This document shows positions 18,999-27,591 of a stretch of 64,000 nucleotides of DNA, in pieces. Positions within the stretch are counted from its first letter, which is position 1. Each line of letters starts with the position of its first letter. A program made the position numbers and the translations under genes. The notes under the pieces were generated by a model, which made no database searches, was not told the DNA's origin, and saw only the letters and a list, made by a program, of their open reading frames with translations. Source of the DNA: Oceanicaulis sp. HTCC2633 (GTDB lineage Bacteria; Pseudomonadota; Alphaproteobacteria; Caulobacterales; Maricaulaceae); NCBI RefSeq assembly GCF_000152745.1, contig NZ_CH672428.1:1999327-2063326 (forward strand). The letters are read 5' to 3'.

Positions 18999-21221
18999 AT
19001 GATGCGCCGCTGGGGTTATCACCTGTCCGCCGCCGCCGCCGTTCTGGCGCTCGCGGCCTGTTCGCCGTCCGAACAAAACAATACGACTGAAACCGAGGAG
19101 TCCGGTGTGACCGACACCGCCAACCTGCCGGGCGCAGAGCTGAACGCTGCGATCCAGGCGGAAGAAGAAAGCCTTGTCTGGCTGGAAGAGGTGGAAGGCG
19201 AACGCGCCCTCGCCTTCGCCAGCGAGATGAACGAGCGCTCGCTCGACCGCCTCACCTCCGACCCGCGCTATGACACGCTCTACAATCAGGCGCTCGAAGT
19301 GCTGCAGTCCACTGACCGCATCCCCTATGTCGGCGTGCGCAATGGCGAGCTCTGGAATTTCTGGCAGGACGCCGACCACGTCAAAGGCCTGTGGCGCAAG
19401 ACCTCGGTCGAGAGCTACGCCACCGAAAACCCGGAATGGGATGTGGTGCTCGATCTCGACGCCCTGGGCGAAGCGGAAGGCCATAACTGGGTCTGGCGCG
19501 GCGCGGATTGCCTCGCGCCCGATTACACCCGCTGCATGATCACCCTGTCCGATGGCGGCTCTGACGCCGCAGTGCGCCGTGAATTCAACATGGAGACCCG
19601 CGAATTCATCGAGGACGGGTTCACCATCGACGAGACCAAGGGCTCGACCGCCTGGATCGACGAAGACACGCTGCTGATCGCGACCGCGCTGGATCCGGCC
19701 GAAGCCACCCAGTCGGGCTATCCCTTCGTGGTGAAGCGCTGGAGCCGCGGCACGCCGATCGAAGAGGCCGAAGTGGTCATCACCGGCGAAGAAAGCAATG
19801 TGGGCGTCTGGCCCGCCCGCTTCGAACAGGCGGACGGCACGGCCTACATGATGGCCATCCAGGCCGCGAGCTTCTTTGAAAGCGTCTATTTCTACCTGCC
19901 TGACGGCGCAACCGGCGAGCCGGTGCAGATGCCGCTGCCGCGCAAATCGAGCCCGCAAACCCTGTTTGACGGCCAGCTGGTCTTCTCCATCGAAGAGGAA
20001 TGGACCCCGGTCGAGGGCGGCATGACCTACCCCACCGGCTCGATCCTCAGCTTTGACATGGCCGAGTTCGTCGAAACCGGCGAACTGCCGGCCGTCGAGG
20101 TTGTGTTCACGCCCAATGCGCGCCAGTCCATCGATGGCGTCGCCACCACCCAGAACCACCTTCTGATGGTGATCAACGACAATGTTGTGGGCGGCCTTGA
20201 AGCCTTCACCCGCACCGAGGCCGGCTGGACCAGCGAAAGCGTGGAAACGCCGGAGAACGCCTCGCTCTCCATCGTCACCGCCGACGAGCAATCCGATCTC
20301 GCCTATGTGAATGTGGAAGGCTTCCTGGAGCCTGAAGCGCTCTATCGCCTCACCGCCGATCTCGAGCTGGAACCGGCGAAATCCGCCCCGTCCTGGTTTG
20401 ACGCCGAAGGCCTTGTGGTCGAACAGCGTCAGGCCGAGAGCACTGACGGCACGATGATCCCCTATTTCGTGGTTCACGCCGAAGGCGCGGAAGGCCCGCA
20501 ACCGACGCTTCTGTACGCCTATGGCGGTTTCCAGGTCAGCCTGACCCCGTCCTATTCGGGCACGCGCGGCCGCATGTGGCTGGAAAATGGCGGCACCTAT
20601 GTGCTGGCGAACATCCGCGGCGGCGGCGAGTTCGGTCCGGCCTGGCACCAGGCGGGCCTGCGCACCAACCGTCAGCGCATCTATGACGATCTGATCGCGG
20701 TCGCCGAGGACCTGATCGATGACGGCGTCACCACGTCTGACCAGCTGGCGGTTCAGGGCGGCTCCAATGGCGGCCTTCTGACCGGCGTGATGTACACCCA
20801 GCGACCGGATCTGTGGGGCGCGGTGATCAGCCAGGTGCCGCTGCTGGACATGCTGCGCTTCCACACGCTTCTGGCGGGCGCGAGCTGGCAGGACGAATAC
20901 GGCTTCCCGGACGAGAACCCCGAAGAGCGCGCCTTCCTGCGCTCGATCTCGCCCTTCCACAATGTGGAGACCGGCGTCGACTATCCGCCCATGTTCCTGC
21001 TGACCTCCACCAAGGATGACCGCGTCCATCCGGGTCACGCCCGGAAACTGGCCTATCTTCTCAACGAGATGGATCAGGACGTGCTGTATTATGAAAACAT
21101 GGAGGGCGGTCACTCCGCCGCCGCCAATCTTCAGGAAAGCGCGCGTCGTCTGGCGCTCGAATACACCTTCCTGATGGAAGAGCTGATGGATGAGGACGAG
21201 GGCGACGCCAGCGAAGGCTAG
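18999..21221 (+). CDS. prolyl oligopeptidase family serine peptidase, lipoprotein
   Basis: This S9A-type peptidase cleaves short peptides after proline. With the start at 18999 (or 19002; the GGGAGAG site fits the second ATG best) it is about 740 residues. It opens with a lipoprotein signal (VLALAAC) followed by a Ser/Glu-rich linker, so it is likely tethered in the periplasm. A seven-bladed propeller comes before the hydrolase domain. The triad is Ser589 in QGGSNGGLL, Asp in STKDDRVHPGHARK and His in EGGHSAAAN. It is divergent from dapF and has its own promoter and terminator. Confidence 0.93.
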   Translation: MMRRWGYHLSAAAAVLALAACSPSEQNNTTETEESGVTDTANLPGAELNAAIQAEEESLVWLEEVEGERALAFASEMNERSLDRLTSDPRYDTLYNQALEVLQSTDRIPYVGVRNGELWNFWQDADHVKGLWRKTSVESYATENPEWDVVLDLDALGEAEGHNWVWRGADCLAPDYTRCMITLSDGGSDAAVRREFNMETREFIEDGFTIDETKGSTAWIDEDTLLIATALDPAEATQSGYPFVVKRWSRGTPIEEAEVVITGEESNVGVWPARFEQADGTAYMMAIQAASFFESVYFYLPDGATGEPVQMPLPRKSSPQTLFDGQLVFSIEEEWTPVEGGMTYPTGSILSFDMAEFVETGELPAVEVVFTPNARQSIDGVATTQNHLLMVINDNVVGGLEAFTRTEAGWTSESVETPENASLSIVTADEQSDLAYVNVEGFLEPEALYRLTADLELEPAKSAPSWFDAEGLVVEQRQAESTDGTMIPYFVVHAEGAEGPQPTLLYAYGGFQVSLTPSYSGTRGRMWLENGGTYVLANIRGGGEFGPAWHQAGLRTNRQRIYDDLIAVAEDLIDDGVTTSDQLAVQGGSNGGLLTGVMYTQRPDLWGAVISQVPLLDMLRFHTLLAGASWQDEYGFPDENPEERAFLRSISPFHNVETGVDYPPMFLLTSTKDDRVHPGHARKLAYLLNEMDQDVLYYENMEGGHSAAANLQESARRLALEYTFLMEELMDEDEGDASEG

Positions 21222-21245
21222 ACCCTTCTCTCATCCTGACGATCA

Positions 21246-21277
21246 GGCCCCGGCGTTCCGCGTCGGGGCCTTTTCTT
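21246..21277 (+). terminator. intrinsic terminator after the prolyl oligopeptidase gene
   Basis: GGCCCCGGCG pairs with CGTCGGGGCC (10 bp, one G-T pair) around TTCCG and is followed by TTTTCTTT. Confidence 0.9.
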
Positions 21278-21370
21278 TACCTTTGAGAAACCCTCAGAAC
21301 CGGTCGGGCGCCGCAGGCTTTCGCTGAATCTGTATACTCTGATGAGACGCGAGATGTGCAGAGGTGCGCG

Positions 21371-22516
21371 ATGGTCGCCGATATACAAGGCGGTGCGGGC
21401 TATCTGGTGGATCTATACCGGACGCCGCCCCGCGAGTCTGACCCCGTTCTGATCAATTCGACCGGCGCCAGTGATGCGGCGGCGGTTCGGCCTGTGGATC
21501 GTACGGAAGCGCCTCAGGAGCGACAGGACCGCAACCCGGCCCGGAACCGATCTTCCGAGGAGGAGACGCCGAACCGCTCCGCCGCAGCGGAAGGGTTCGC
21601 CCAGGTCAGTCAGGACCGTCTCAACGCCTCCACCAATGCCGCGCTTCTCGAAGCTCAGGAGCAGCGTCTCGCCGTTCGCCCGGAACCGCCGCAACCGACC
21701 CGTGAGGCGTCTGAAGCGAGTGTTGTCCAAGCGAGAGAGACCGCTGAGCCGGCTGCAGACACGCCCAGCGTCGCCGAACGACTGAGCGAGGCGCAGGCGC
21801 AAGAGGCCGCCCGTCAGCAAACGCGCACGGACGCGGTCCAAGCCCGCGAGCAGCGCACGGATCAGATTCGCACCGTGGTCGAAGATGATCGCGTTCAGAC
21901 CGATCAGCTTCGCGAGGCCCAGCGCGATAACGCCGGAGCTCGCCAGGAACAGCGCATTGAAACGCGCATCGAGGACAATCTCGAGCGCTCTGATGCTTTC
22001 GCCCGCGAGCGTCAGCCCGAGCTGAACGCCCGCCCCGAAGCACCCGCCCGCGAGCCTGAAAACCCGGCCGATGACGGCCTGAACGCCAGCGCCCGCGCCG
22101 CACAAGAGGTGAACCCGACCACAGCGGCGCTGGAAGAGGCGCAGTCGCCTGAGGACAGCCCATCGCTCCGCGTTGACGCCGCTCCGGCAGAGACGGATGA
22201 CGCCCCTGATGAGGCGCGCGATCCTGACGCCGTGACCCGGCCGGAAACCGGGGCCAGCCTGGGCGACGCCGAGACAGAAATCACAACACCCAACACCCGG
22301 TTTGAAACGCGGTTCGACCGCGCCGACAGCGGGCTCTCCACCCGTGATAACGGGCTCAGCCAGCCCGATCCGACCCCCTCACTCGTGGATCGGCTGAGCG
22401 AGACCGCTCAGGAGCCCCAGCGCGTCCGGCAGGTGACCCAACCGCTTGATAACAATCTTGATAGCGCCGTGACGCCGCAGGAGATCGCTCGCAGCGGTCT
22501 CAATCTGAGGGTCTAG
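21371..22516 (+). CDS. long intrinsically disordered Gln/Glu/Arg/Ala-rich protein, unknown function
   Basis: With the ATG at 21371 the product is 381 residues; an in-frame GTG five codons upstream has less support. Only the first 30 residues (VADIQGGAGYLVDLYRTPP) and the last 15 (TPQEIARSGLNLRV) look ordered. The rest is low in hydrophobics and rich in Q, E, R, A, D and P. A motif recurs as PSVAERLSEAQAQE near residue 135 and PSLVDRLSETAQEP near residue 344. There is no signal peptide, membrane helix or catalytic motif. It stands alone between two terminators. A scaffold, secreted or flagellar-type substrate is possible but unproven. Confidence 0.6.
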   Translation: MVADIQGGAGYLVDLYRTPPRESDPVLINSTGASDAAAVRPVDRTEAPQERQDRNPARNRSSEEETPNRSAAAEGFAQVSQDRLNASTNAALLEAQEQRLAVRPEPPQPTREASEASVVQARETAEPAADTPSVAERLSEAQAQEAARQQTRTDAVQAREQRTDQIRTVVEDDRVQTDQLREAQRDNAGARQEQRIETRIEDNLERSDAFARERQPELNARPEAPAREPENPADDGLNASARAAQEVNPTTAALEEAQSPEDSPSLRVDAAPAETDDAPDEARDPDAVTRPETGASLGDAETEITTPNTRFETRFDRADSGLSTRDNGLSQPDPTPSLVDRLSETAQEPQRVRQVTQPLDNNLDSAVTPQEIARSGLNLRV

Positions 22517-22546
22517 CGCGACAGGGACGGGGCTGGGCGATGTGAG

Positions 22547-22580
22547 CGCCCCGGAGACCTCAAGCCTCCGGGGCGTTTTC
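22547..22580 (+). terminator. intrinsic terminator after the disordered-protein gene
   Basis: CGCCCCGGAG and CTCCGGGGCG form a perfect 10-bp stem with a 9-base loop, followed by TTTTCTT. It separates this gene from the convergent pheT. Confidence 0.88.
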
Positions 22581-22587
22581 TTGTGCT

Positions 22588-24978
22588 CTAGCCGCGCAGC
22601 GACGCGCCGGCCTTCTGGGCATTGGCGATGATCTTGGCGCTGATCGCCTCGATCTCCTTGTCCGTCAGGGTCTTGTCGGTCGGCTGTATGGTGACTTCCA
22701 GCGCCAGCGAGACCTGACCTTCGGGCACGCCCTGGCCCTGATAGACGTCAAACAGCGCCACATCGGTGATGAGCTGTTTTTCCGCGCCCTTGACCGCCTT
22801 GATCAGCTCCGCCGACGGGGCCGACGCGTCCATCAGGAAGGCGTAGTCGCGCTTGACCGCCATCAGACCAGACAGTTCCAGCGGCGGCCGCGCCTTGAGC
22901 GCCTTCTTCTTGGTCGCCGGGATGGCGTCCAGGAACACTTCAAACGCCAGCACGCGGCCATCCACATCCAGCGCCTTCAGAGTCCGGGGATGGATTTCGC
23001 CAAACTCGGCCAGCACTTTCGGACCCAGACGCAGAACGCCTGACCGACCCGGATGCCAGTGATCGCGCGCATCGGCGGTCACCTGCAGCTTGTCGACGGG
23101 CGCGCCCGCCGCCTCCAGCGCCGCCATGGCGTCCGCCTTGATGTCAAAGACATCCGGCGCGCCTTCGCCCCGCCAGTCGCGCGCGGCGACCACGCGGCGC
23201 ACGCCGGCGACCACGGTCTGCTGACCATCGGGCGCATCATTGAGATAGATCGGGCCGGCTTCAAAGAAGCGGGCATCGTCAAAGCCGCGATCGGCGCTTT
23301 TCTGCACGCTGGTCAGAAGATGAATGAGCGCGGTCGGGCGCATCACATCCAGTTCCGAGCTGATCGGGTTTTCCAGCACCAGACCCTCGCCGACGCCGCC
23401 AAACAGATCCGCCTGATCCGACCGGCAGAAGGACCAGGTAATGGCTTCGCGATAGCCGCGATTGGCCGCAGACCGGCGCGCAGCGCGCACCCGGTTCTGG
23501 AGCTCGGTGGCCGGGGCCTCGAAACGCTCGCCCTCGGGGCGACGGAAGGACACGACCGGCAGATTGTCATAGCCCGCAATACGCGCCACATCCTCGATGA
23601 GGTCAGCCTGCTGGGCGCAATCGCGACGCCAGCTCGGCACGCTCACCGTCCAGCGCTCGCCGCGGGTCACGCCAAAGCCCAGCGAGACGAGGATCTCCTC
23701 GATCCGGTCTTCAGACAGCTCGAGGCCCAACAGGCGTTTGATGCGGGCCGGATCGAAAATGATGTCGTCCGGACGCGCCGGCGCTGTGCCCGACACCGTC
23801 ACGTCAGAGGCTTCACCGCCGCCATATTCAAGGATCAGCGCGGTGGCGAGCTCGATGCCGTCGACCGGGCTCTCGGGATCCACGCCGCGCTCGAAGCGGT
23901 ATTTGGCGTCGGAATCGATGCCCAGCTCGCGCGCGGACTTGCGAATGATCGCCGGATCAAACCAGGCGCTCTCGATGAAGACATCCGTCGTGTCCGACGA
24001 GCAACCCGAATACTGGCCGCCCATGATGCCACCCAGGCCCAGAGCCCGCTCATCATCGGCGATCACGCAATGGCTTTCGGACGGGGTGTAGGTCTTCTCG
24101 TCGAGCGCCACATGCTGGTCCGCCTCGCCCCTGCCCTTGCGGGCGTAGAGCACCGGACCGATCTTGGCCATGTCATAGACGTGCAGCGGGCGCGCATAGT
24201 CGAATGAGACATAATTGGTCACATCGACTAGCAGGTTCTTGGGCTTGATGCCAATGGCGTTCAGGCGCTTCTGCATCCATTCGGGCGACGGGCCGTTCTT
24301 GACGCCCCTGATCACCCGGCCCGCAAAGATCGGGCAGGCTTCAGGCCAGTCGAGTTTCACCGTCACCGGGCAGGGGAAGCTGCCGGGAACTTTCTTGACC
24401 GGGCCGGTTTTGAGCGTGCCCGCGCCGGCCGCAGCCAGATCGCGCGCAATGCCGTAAACGCCCAGCCAGTCGGGGCGGTTCGGCGTGACTTCAAAGTCGA
24501 TGACCGGGTCATTCAGCCCCAGCGCCTCGGCGGCCGGAGTGCCCACCGGCCAGTCGCCTTTGAGGTCTGCAATGCCGTCATGATCCTCGCCCGCCTCGAT
24601 CTCCTTGGTCGAGCACATCATGCCATGGCTCTCGATGCCGCGGATCTTGCGCGGCTTCTTGTCGAGGCTGAAATCCAGACCCGGAATATAGGCGCCCAGC
24701 GGCGCATAGATCGCCGTCATCCCTGCGCGCGCATTGGGCGCGCCGCAGACGATCTGCTTGATCCCGTCCCGGGTCTCCACCGTGCAGACGCGCAGCTTGT
24801 CCGCATCCGGGTGCGGCTGGGCGTCCTTCACATAGGCGGTTGAGAACTCGGCGAGCTTGGCGCCCGGATCCTCGATCTCCTCGATCTCCAGACCCGCCAT
24901 GGTCATCGCCTCGTCGAGCTGGGCGAGGCTGAGATCGGTGTCCAGATGCTCTTTGAGCCAGGAATAGGTGAATTTCAT
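22588..24978 (-). CDS. pheT: phenylalanyl-tRNA synthetase beta subunit
   Basis: PheT pairs with PheS as an alpha2-beta2 enzyme that charges tRNA-Phe. The 796-residue protein has the N-terminal OB-fold tRNA-binding domain (YVKDAQPHPDADKLRVCTVE), the B3/B4 editing domain (DFEVTPNRPDWLGVYGIARD), the B5 domain, the catalytic-like core and the C-terminal anticodon-binding FDX-ACB domain (KRDYAFLMDASAP). In most relatives it directly follows pheS; here a 185-codon gene lies between them. Confidence 0.97.
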   Translation of the reverse strand: MKFTYSWLKEHLDTDLSLAQLDEAMTMAGLEIEEIEDPGAKLAEFSTAYVKDAQPHPDADKLRVCTVETRDGIKQIVCGAPNARAGMTAIYAPLGAYIPGLDFSLDKKPRKIRGIESHGMMCSTKEIEAGEDHDGIADLKGDWPVGTPAAEALGLNDPVIDFEVTPNRPDWLGVYGIARDLAAAGAGTLKTGPVKKVPGSFPCPVTVKLDWPEACPIFAGRVIRGVKNGPSPEWMQKRLNAIGIKPKNLLVDVTNYVSFDYARPLHVYDMAKIGPVLYARKGRGEADQHVALDEKTYTPSESHCVIADDERALGLGGIMGGQYSGCSSDTTDVFIESAWFDPAIIRKSARELGIDSDAKYRFERGVDPESPVDGIELATALILEYGGGEASDVTVSGTAPARPDDIIFDPARIKRLLGLELSEDRIEEILVSLGFGVTRGERWTVSVPSWRRDCAQQADLIEDVARIAGYDNLPVVSFRRPEGERFEAPATELQNRVRAARRSAANRGYREAITWSFCRSDQADLFGGVGEGLVLENPISSELDVMRPTALIHLLTSVQKSADRGFDDARFFEAGPIYLNDAPDGQQTVVAGVRRVVAARDWRGEGAPDVFDIKADAMAALEAAGAPVDKLQVTADARDHWHPGRSGVLRLGPKVLAEFGEIHPRTLKALDVDGRVLAFEVFLDAIPATKKKALKARPPLELSGLMAVKRDYAFLMDASAPSAELIKAVKGAEKQLITDVALFDVYQGQGVPEGQVSLALEVTIQPTDKTLTDKEIEAISAKIIANAQKAGASLRG

Positions 24979-25003
24979 CGGTCAGGTCCAAAGGGTCGGG
25001 GAG

Positions 25004-25561
25004 TTAGAGGTTGCTGACGCCTTCAAGAGGGCAAGCGTCCACAGATTCAGGTTTCGGGTTGGCGGACCCGCTGGTGTGCGCCATCCAGCACTCGTCCAGA
25101 ACCGAGCAATAGCACACGTCCACGGTATAGTTGCTGGCGAGGTCGTACATCATCTCGACCGCATCATCGCCTTCTGAGCGCGGCGCCTGGAAGGCGAAGA
25201 CTTCCACCGTGTCGCCCGCGCCAATGATGCGCCCGGTGACGCTGGTCGCGGAACGACCGGTATGGCCCGGAAACAATTCGGACAGGGCCTCGAGATCAGC
25301 AACGAGCGCGCCTCGATAGAAGATGGCGATGGAATCGATCCGCGCCGGGCCCACGCCGGCGTTCTGGATGTTCAGCCCCTGGACGATGGCGTCATCACGC
25401 TGGGTCGAGAAGCCATCCACCTGCAGGGCCGGCCAGACCGAGGCGCGGATCTCCTGACGCATGACGCGGCCCTGATCCCAGGCGACAAACAGCGCAATGA
25501 GCGCCGCGATCGCGGCGGCCAGGGTGCCGAAAGCCTGAAGGTGATCGGAATTGAGCCGCAT
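25004..25561 (-). CDS. membrane-anchored CYCSVxDxCW family protein between pheS and pheT
   Basis: The 185-residue protein has one N-terminal helix (LAAAIAALIALFVAW), then DQGRVMRQEIRASVWPALQ, an immunoglobulin-like core with NAGVGPARIDS, and the signature TVDVCYCSVLDECWMAHTSG with a last Cys in VDACPLE. It is a paralogue of the protein at 9102-9704. It lies 9 bp after pheS and 25 bp before pheT on the same strand, so it is almost surely transcribed with them. A link to translation is not implied by the sequence. The function is unknown. Confidence 0.72.
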   Translation of the reverse strand: MRLNSDHLQAFGTLAAAIAALIALFVAWDQGRVMRQEIRASVWPALQVDGFSTQRDDAIVQGLNIQNAGVGPARIDSIAIFYRGALVADLEALSELFPGHTGRSATSVTGRIIGAGDTVEVFAFQAPRSEGDDAVEMMYDLASNYTVDVCYCSVLDECWMAHTSGSANPKPESVDACPLEGVSNL

Positions 25562-25570
25562 CGCCGTGTC

Positions 25571-26653
25571 CTAGCTCAAACCGGTGGCGAGGTTCGCCTG
25601 CAGGAGCGGGCTGAAGCCGTAATGGCTGAGCCAGCGGGCATCAGGCTCAAAGAAGGGGCGCAGGTCGGGCATGCCGTATTTGAGCATGGCGAGGCGATCC
25701 ACGCCCATGCCGAAAGCGAAGCCCTGATATTCCTCCGGATCCAGCCCGCAGGACTTGATCACATTGGGATGGACCATGCCGCAGCCCAGGATTTCCATCC
25801 ACTTGTCGCCCGAGCCCACTTTCACCGCATCGCCCACACGCTCATAGCGCACATCCATCTCGGCGCTCGGCTCGGTGAAGGGGAAGTGGTGGGGGCGGAA
25901 GCGCGCCTCCACGGTGTCGGTCTCGAAAAAGGCCGCGACGAAATCCATCAGGCACCCCTTGAGGTGGCCCATATGGGTCTCCTTGTCGATCACGAGGCCC
26001 TCGACCTGGTGGAACATCGGCGTGTGGGTCTGGTCCCAGTCACAGCGATAGACCCGGCCCGGCGCGATGATGCGGATCGGCGGCTTGGAGTTGAGCATGG
26101 TGCGGATCTGCACCGGGCTCGTATGGGTGCGCAGGACCTTCGCCGTCTCGCCCTCGGCGGCCTTCATGAAGAAGGTGTCGTGGGTGTCGCGCGCGGGGTG
26201 ATCGGGCGGGAAGTTGAGCGCGGTGAAGTTATGGAAGTCGTCTTCCACGTCCGGGCCTTCCGCCACCGCAAAGCCCATATCGGCGAAGATCACCGCCAGC
26301 TCTTCCATCACCTGCGCCACCGGATGCAGCGAGCCTTGCGCCTCGCGCTTCACCGGGCGGGTGACGTCCACGCTCTCGCTGGCCAGAGCCGCATTCATCG
26401 CGGCGTCTTCCAGCGTCGCCTTGCGGGTCTCCAGAAGGGTGTTGAGGCGATCCTTGAGGCCGTTGAGCGCCGGGCCCATCACCTGACGCTCTTCCGGGCT
26501 CATCTTGCCCAGTTCACGCATTTTCAGGGATACCTCGCCCTTCTTGCCCAGGGCGCCCACGCGGAGGGCGTCGAGCGCGGCAAGGTCGGACGCCGCTTCA
26601 ATGTCAGCGGACAGGCGCGCTTCCAGCGCATCAAGATCGGAAGAGGCGGTCAT
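25571..26653 (-). CDS. pheS: phenylalanyl-tRNA synthetase alpha subunit
   Basis: PheS carries the class II catalytic core of the enzyme. The 360-residue protein starts with the tRNA-binding coiled coil and has motif 2 in [19 protein letters not shown], the [17 protein letters not shown] region and motif 3 in [19 protein letters not shown]. It lies downstream of rplT, beyond a strong terminator, so it may have its own promoter or depend on read-through. Confidence 0.97.
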   Translation of the reverse strand: MTASSDLDALEARLSADIEAASDLAALDALRVGALGKKGEVSLKMRELGKMSPEERQVMGPALNGLKDRLNTLLETRKATLEDAAMNAALASESVDVTRPVKREAQGSLHPVAQVMEELAVIFADMGFAVAEGPDVEDDFHNFTALNFPPDHPARDTHDTFFMKAAEGETAKVLRTHTSPVQIRTMLNSKPPIRIIAPGRVYRCDWDQTHTPMFHQVEGLVIDKETHMGHLKGCLMDFVAAFFETDTVEARFRPHHFPFTEPSAEMDVRYERVGDAVKVGSGDKWMEILGCGMVHPNVIKSCGLDPEEYQGFAFGMGVDRLAMLKYGMPDLRPFFEPDARWLSHYGFSPLLQANLATGLS

Positions 26654-26720
26654 CAGTCACTCCGGGGATCGGACGAGCGGTTATTCAGATAGGGGTTTAG
26701 CGAGGCCCGCGCCTGATCTC

Positions 26721-26760
26721 AAACGCGAAAACGCCCGCCTGCAGCATCTGCAGGCGGGCG
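26721..26760 (-). terminator. strong hairpin terminator between rplT and pheS
   Basis: CGCCCGCCTGCAG and CTGCAGGCGGGCG form a perfect 13-bp stem with a three-base loop. On the minus strand it is followed by TTTTCGCGTTT. It could end rpmI-rplT transcripts or attenuate pheS. Confidence 0.88.
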
Positions 26761-26793
26761 CTTGTCACAAGCTGTCGAACAATAGGGTTCGAC

Positions 26794-27153
26794 TTAGCCC
26801 TGCAGAGCCTGCTTGGCCTGTGCGACCAGAGAGGCGAAGGCTTCGGGCTCATGCACGGCGATATCGGCGAGAACCTTGCGGTCCAGCTCGATGCCGGCCT
26901 TGTTGAGCCCGTCCATAAAGCGGGCATAGGTGAAGTCGTTCAGACGCGCAGCAGCGTTGATCCGCTGGATCCACAGCGCGCGGAAGGTCCGCTTTTTCGC
27001 GCGGCGGTCGCGATAGGCATACTGACCAGCCTTCTCCACCGCCTGGTTGGCGGTGCGGAAGGTGTTCTTGCGACGGCCATAATAGCCTTTCGCTTGGGAA
27101 ATGATCTTCTTTTTCCGGGCGTGACGGGCCGGACCGGAGGACACGCGAGCCAT
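26794..27153 (-). CDS. rplT: 50S ribosomal protein L20
   Basis: L20 is an early assembly protein of the large subunit that binds 23S rRNA, and in other bacteria it represses its own operon. The 119-residue sequence is full length and typical: a basic N-terminus ([20 protein letters not shown]) and the C-terminal globular part with [20 protein letters not shown]. It follows rpmI by 47 bp on the same strand. Confidence 0.98.
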   Translation of the reverse strand: MARVSSGPARHARKKKIISQAKGYYGRRKNTFRTANQAVEKAGQYAYRDRRAKKRTFRALWIQRINAAARLNDFTYARFMDGLNKAGIELDRKVLADIAVHEPEAFASLVAQAKQALQG

Positions 27154-27200
27154 AGGGCTGTCTCCTAAATCTCGTTACAAGGTGGGCTGAGCCGTCCGCC

Positions 27201-27404
27201 TTAGCGGTTGTACGGCATGTAGGTGCGCTTGACGACTTTCGCGTCCGGAGCTGCCAGGGCGGTGGTGCCGCGCTTCTGACGGATCTGCTTCGGGGTGCGT
27301 TTGATCATGCCGTGGCGCTTGCCCGCCTGGCCGGCCAGAACCTTGCCGGAGGCCGTGACCTTGAAACGCTTCTTGGCGCTCGACTTGGTCTTCAGTTTCG
27401 ACAT
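27201..27404 (-). CDS. rpmI: 50S ribosomal protein L35
   Basis: L35 is a small, basic large-subunit protein. The 67-residue product ([20 protein letters not shown], then [17 protein letters not shown]) is full length. A GGAGAG site precedes the ATG at 27404; the longer open frame upstream has no family support. Unlike the usual infC-rpmI-rplT order, infC lies about 3.9 kb upstream behind three unrelated genes, and rpmI has its own promoter-like sequence. Confidence 0.97.
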   Translation of the reverse strand: MSKLKTKSSAKKRFKVTASGKVLAGQAGKRHGMIKRTPKQIRQKRGTTALAAPDAKVVKRTYMPYNR

Positions 27405-27515
27405 TTCGCTCTCCATTCCTGCGGGGAAATCGGGTCTGCGAAGACCTGTCATTCCAGCGTTCTCGGCTGCCCGGCATGTCGATAAGGCCGGGGTGGCCGG
27501 TGAGTAAGAGCGGGG

Positions 27516-27543
27516 GTTATACGCGTCCCCGCCCAAAATGCAA
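27516..27543 (-). promoter_or_regulatory. candidate promoter of rpmI-rplT
   Basis: On the minus strand TTGCAT (27538-27543) and TATAAC (27516-27521) are spaced by 16 bp. The resulting leader would be about 105 nt, long enough for L20-type control, though I could not show such a structure. The -35 overlaps the terminator of the upstream gene. Confidence 0.55.
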
Positions 27544-27574
27544 GGCGCCCCGGACGGGCCGAGGCGCCTTTTAT
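27542..27574 (-). terminator. terminator of the four-repeat secreted protein gene
   Basis: AAGGCGCC and GGCGCCTT are separated by a GC-rich loop, with TTGCATTTT following on the minus strand. It lies 17 bp after the stop of the 27592 gene. Confidence 0.65.
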
Positions 27575-27591
27575 TCCCATGCCGCGCAGCC

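Noticed and set aside
18879-21113. A 1018-codon minus-strand frame continuous with dapF.
   Set aside because: Only the last 273 codons are DapF. The rest is antisense to a well-marked prolyl oligopeptidase with lipobox, triad, promoter and terminator; such long antisense frames are common at high GC.
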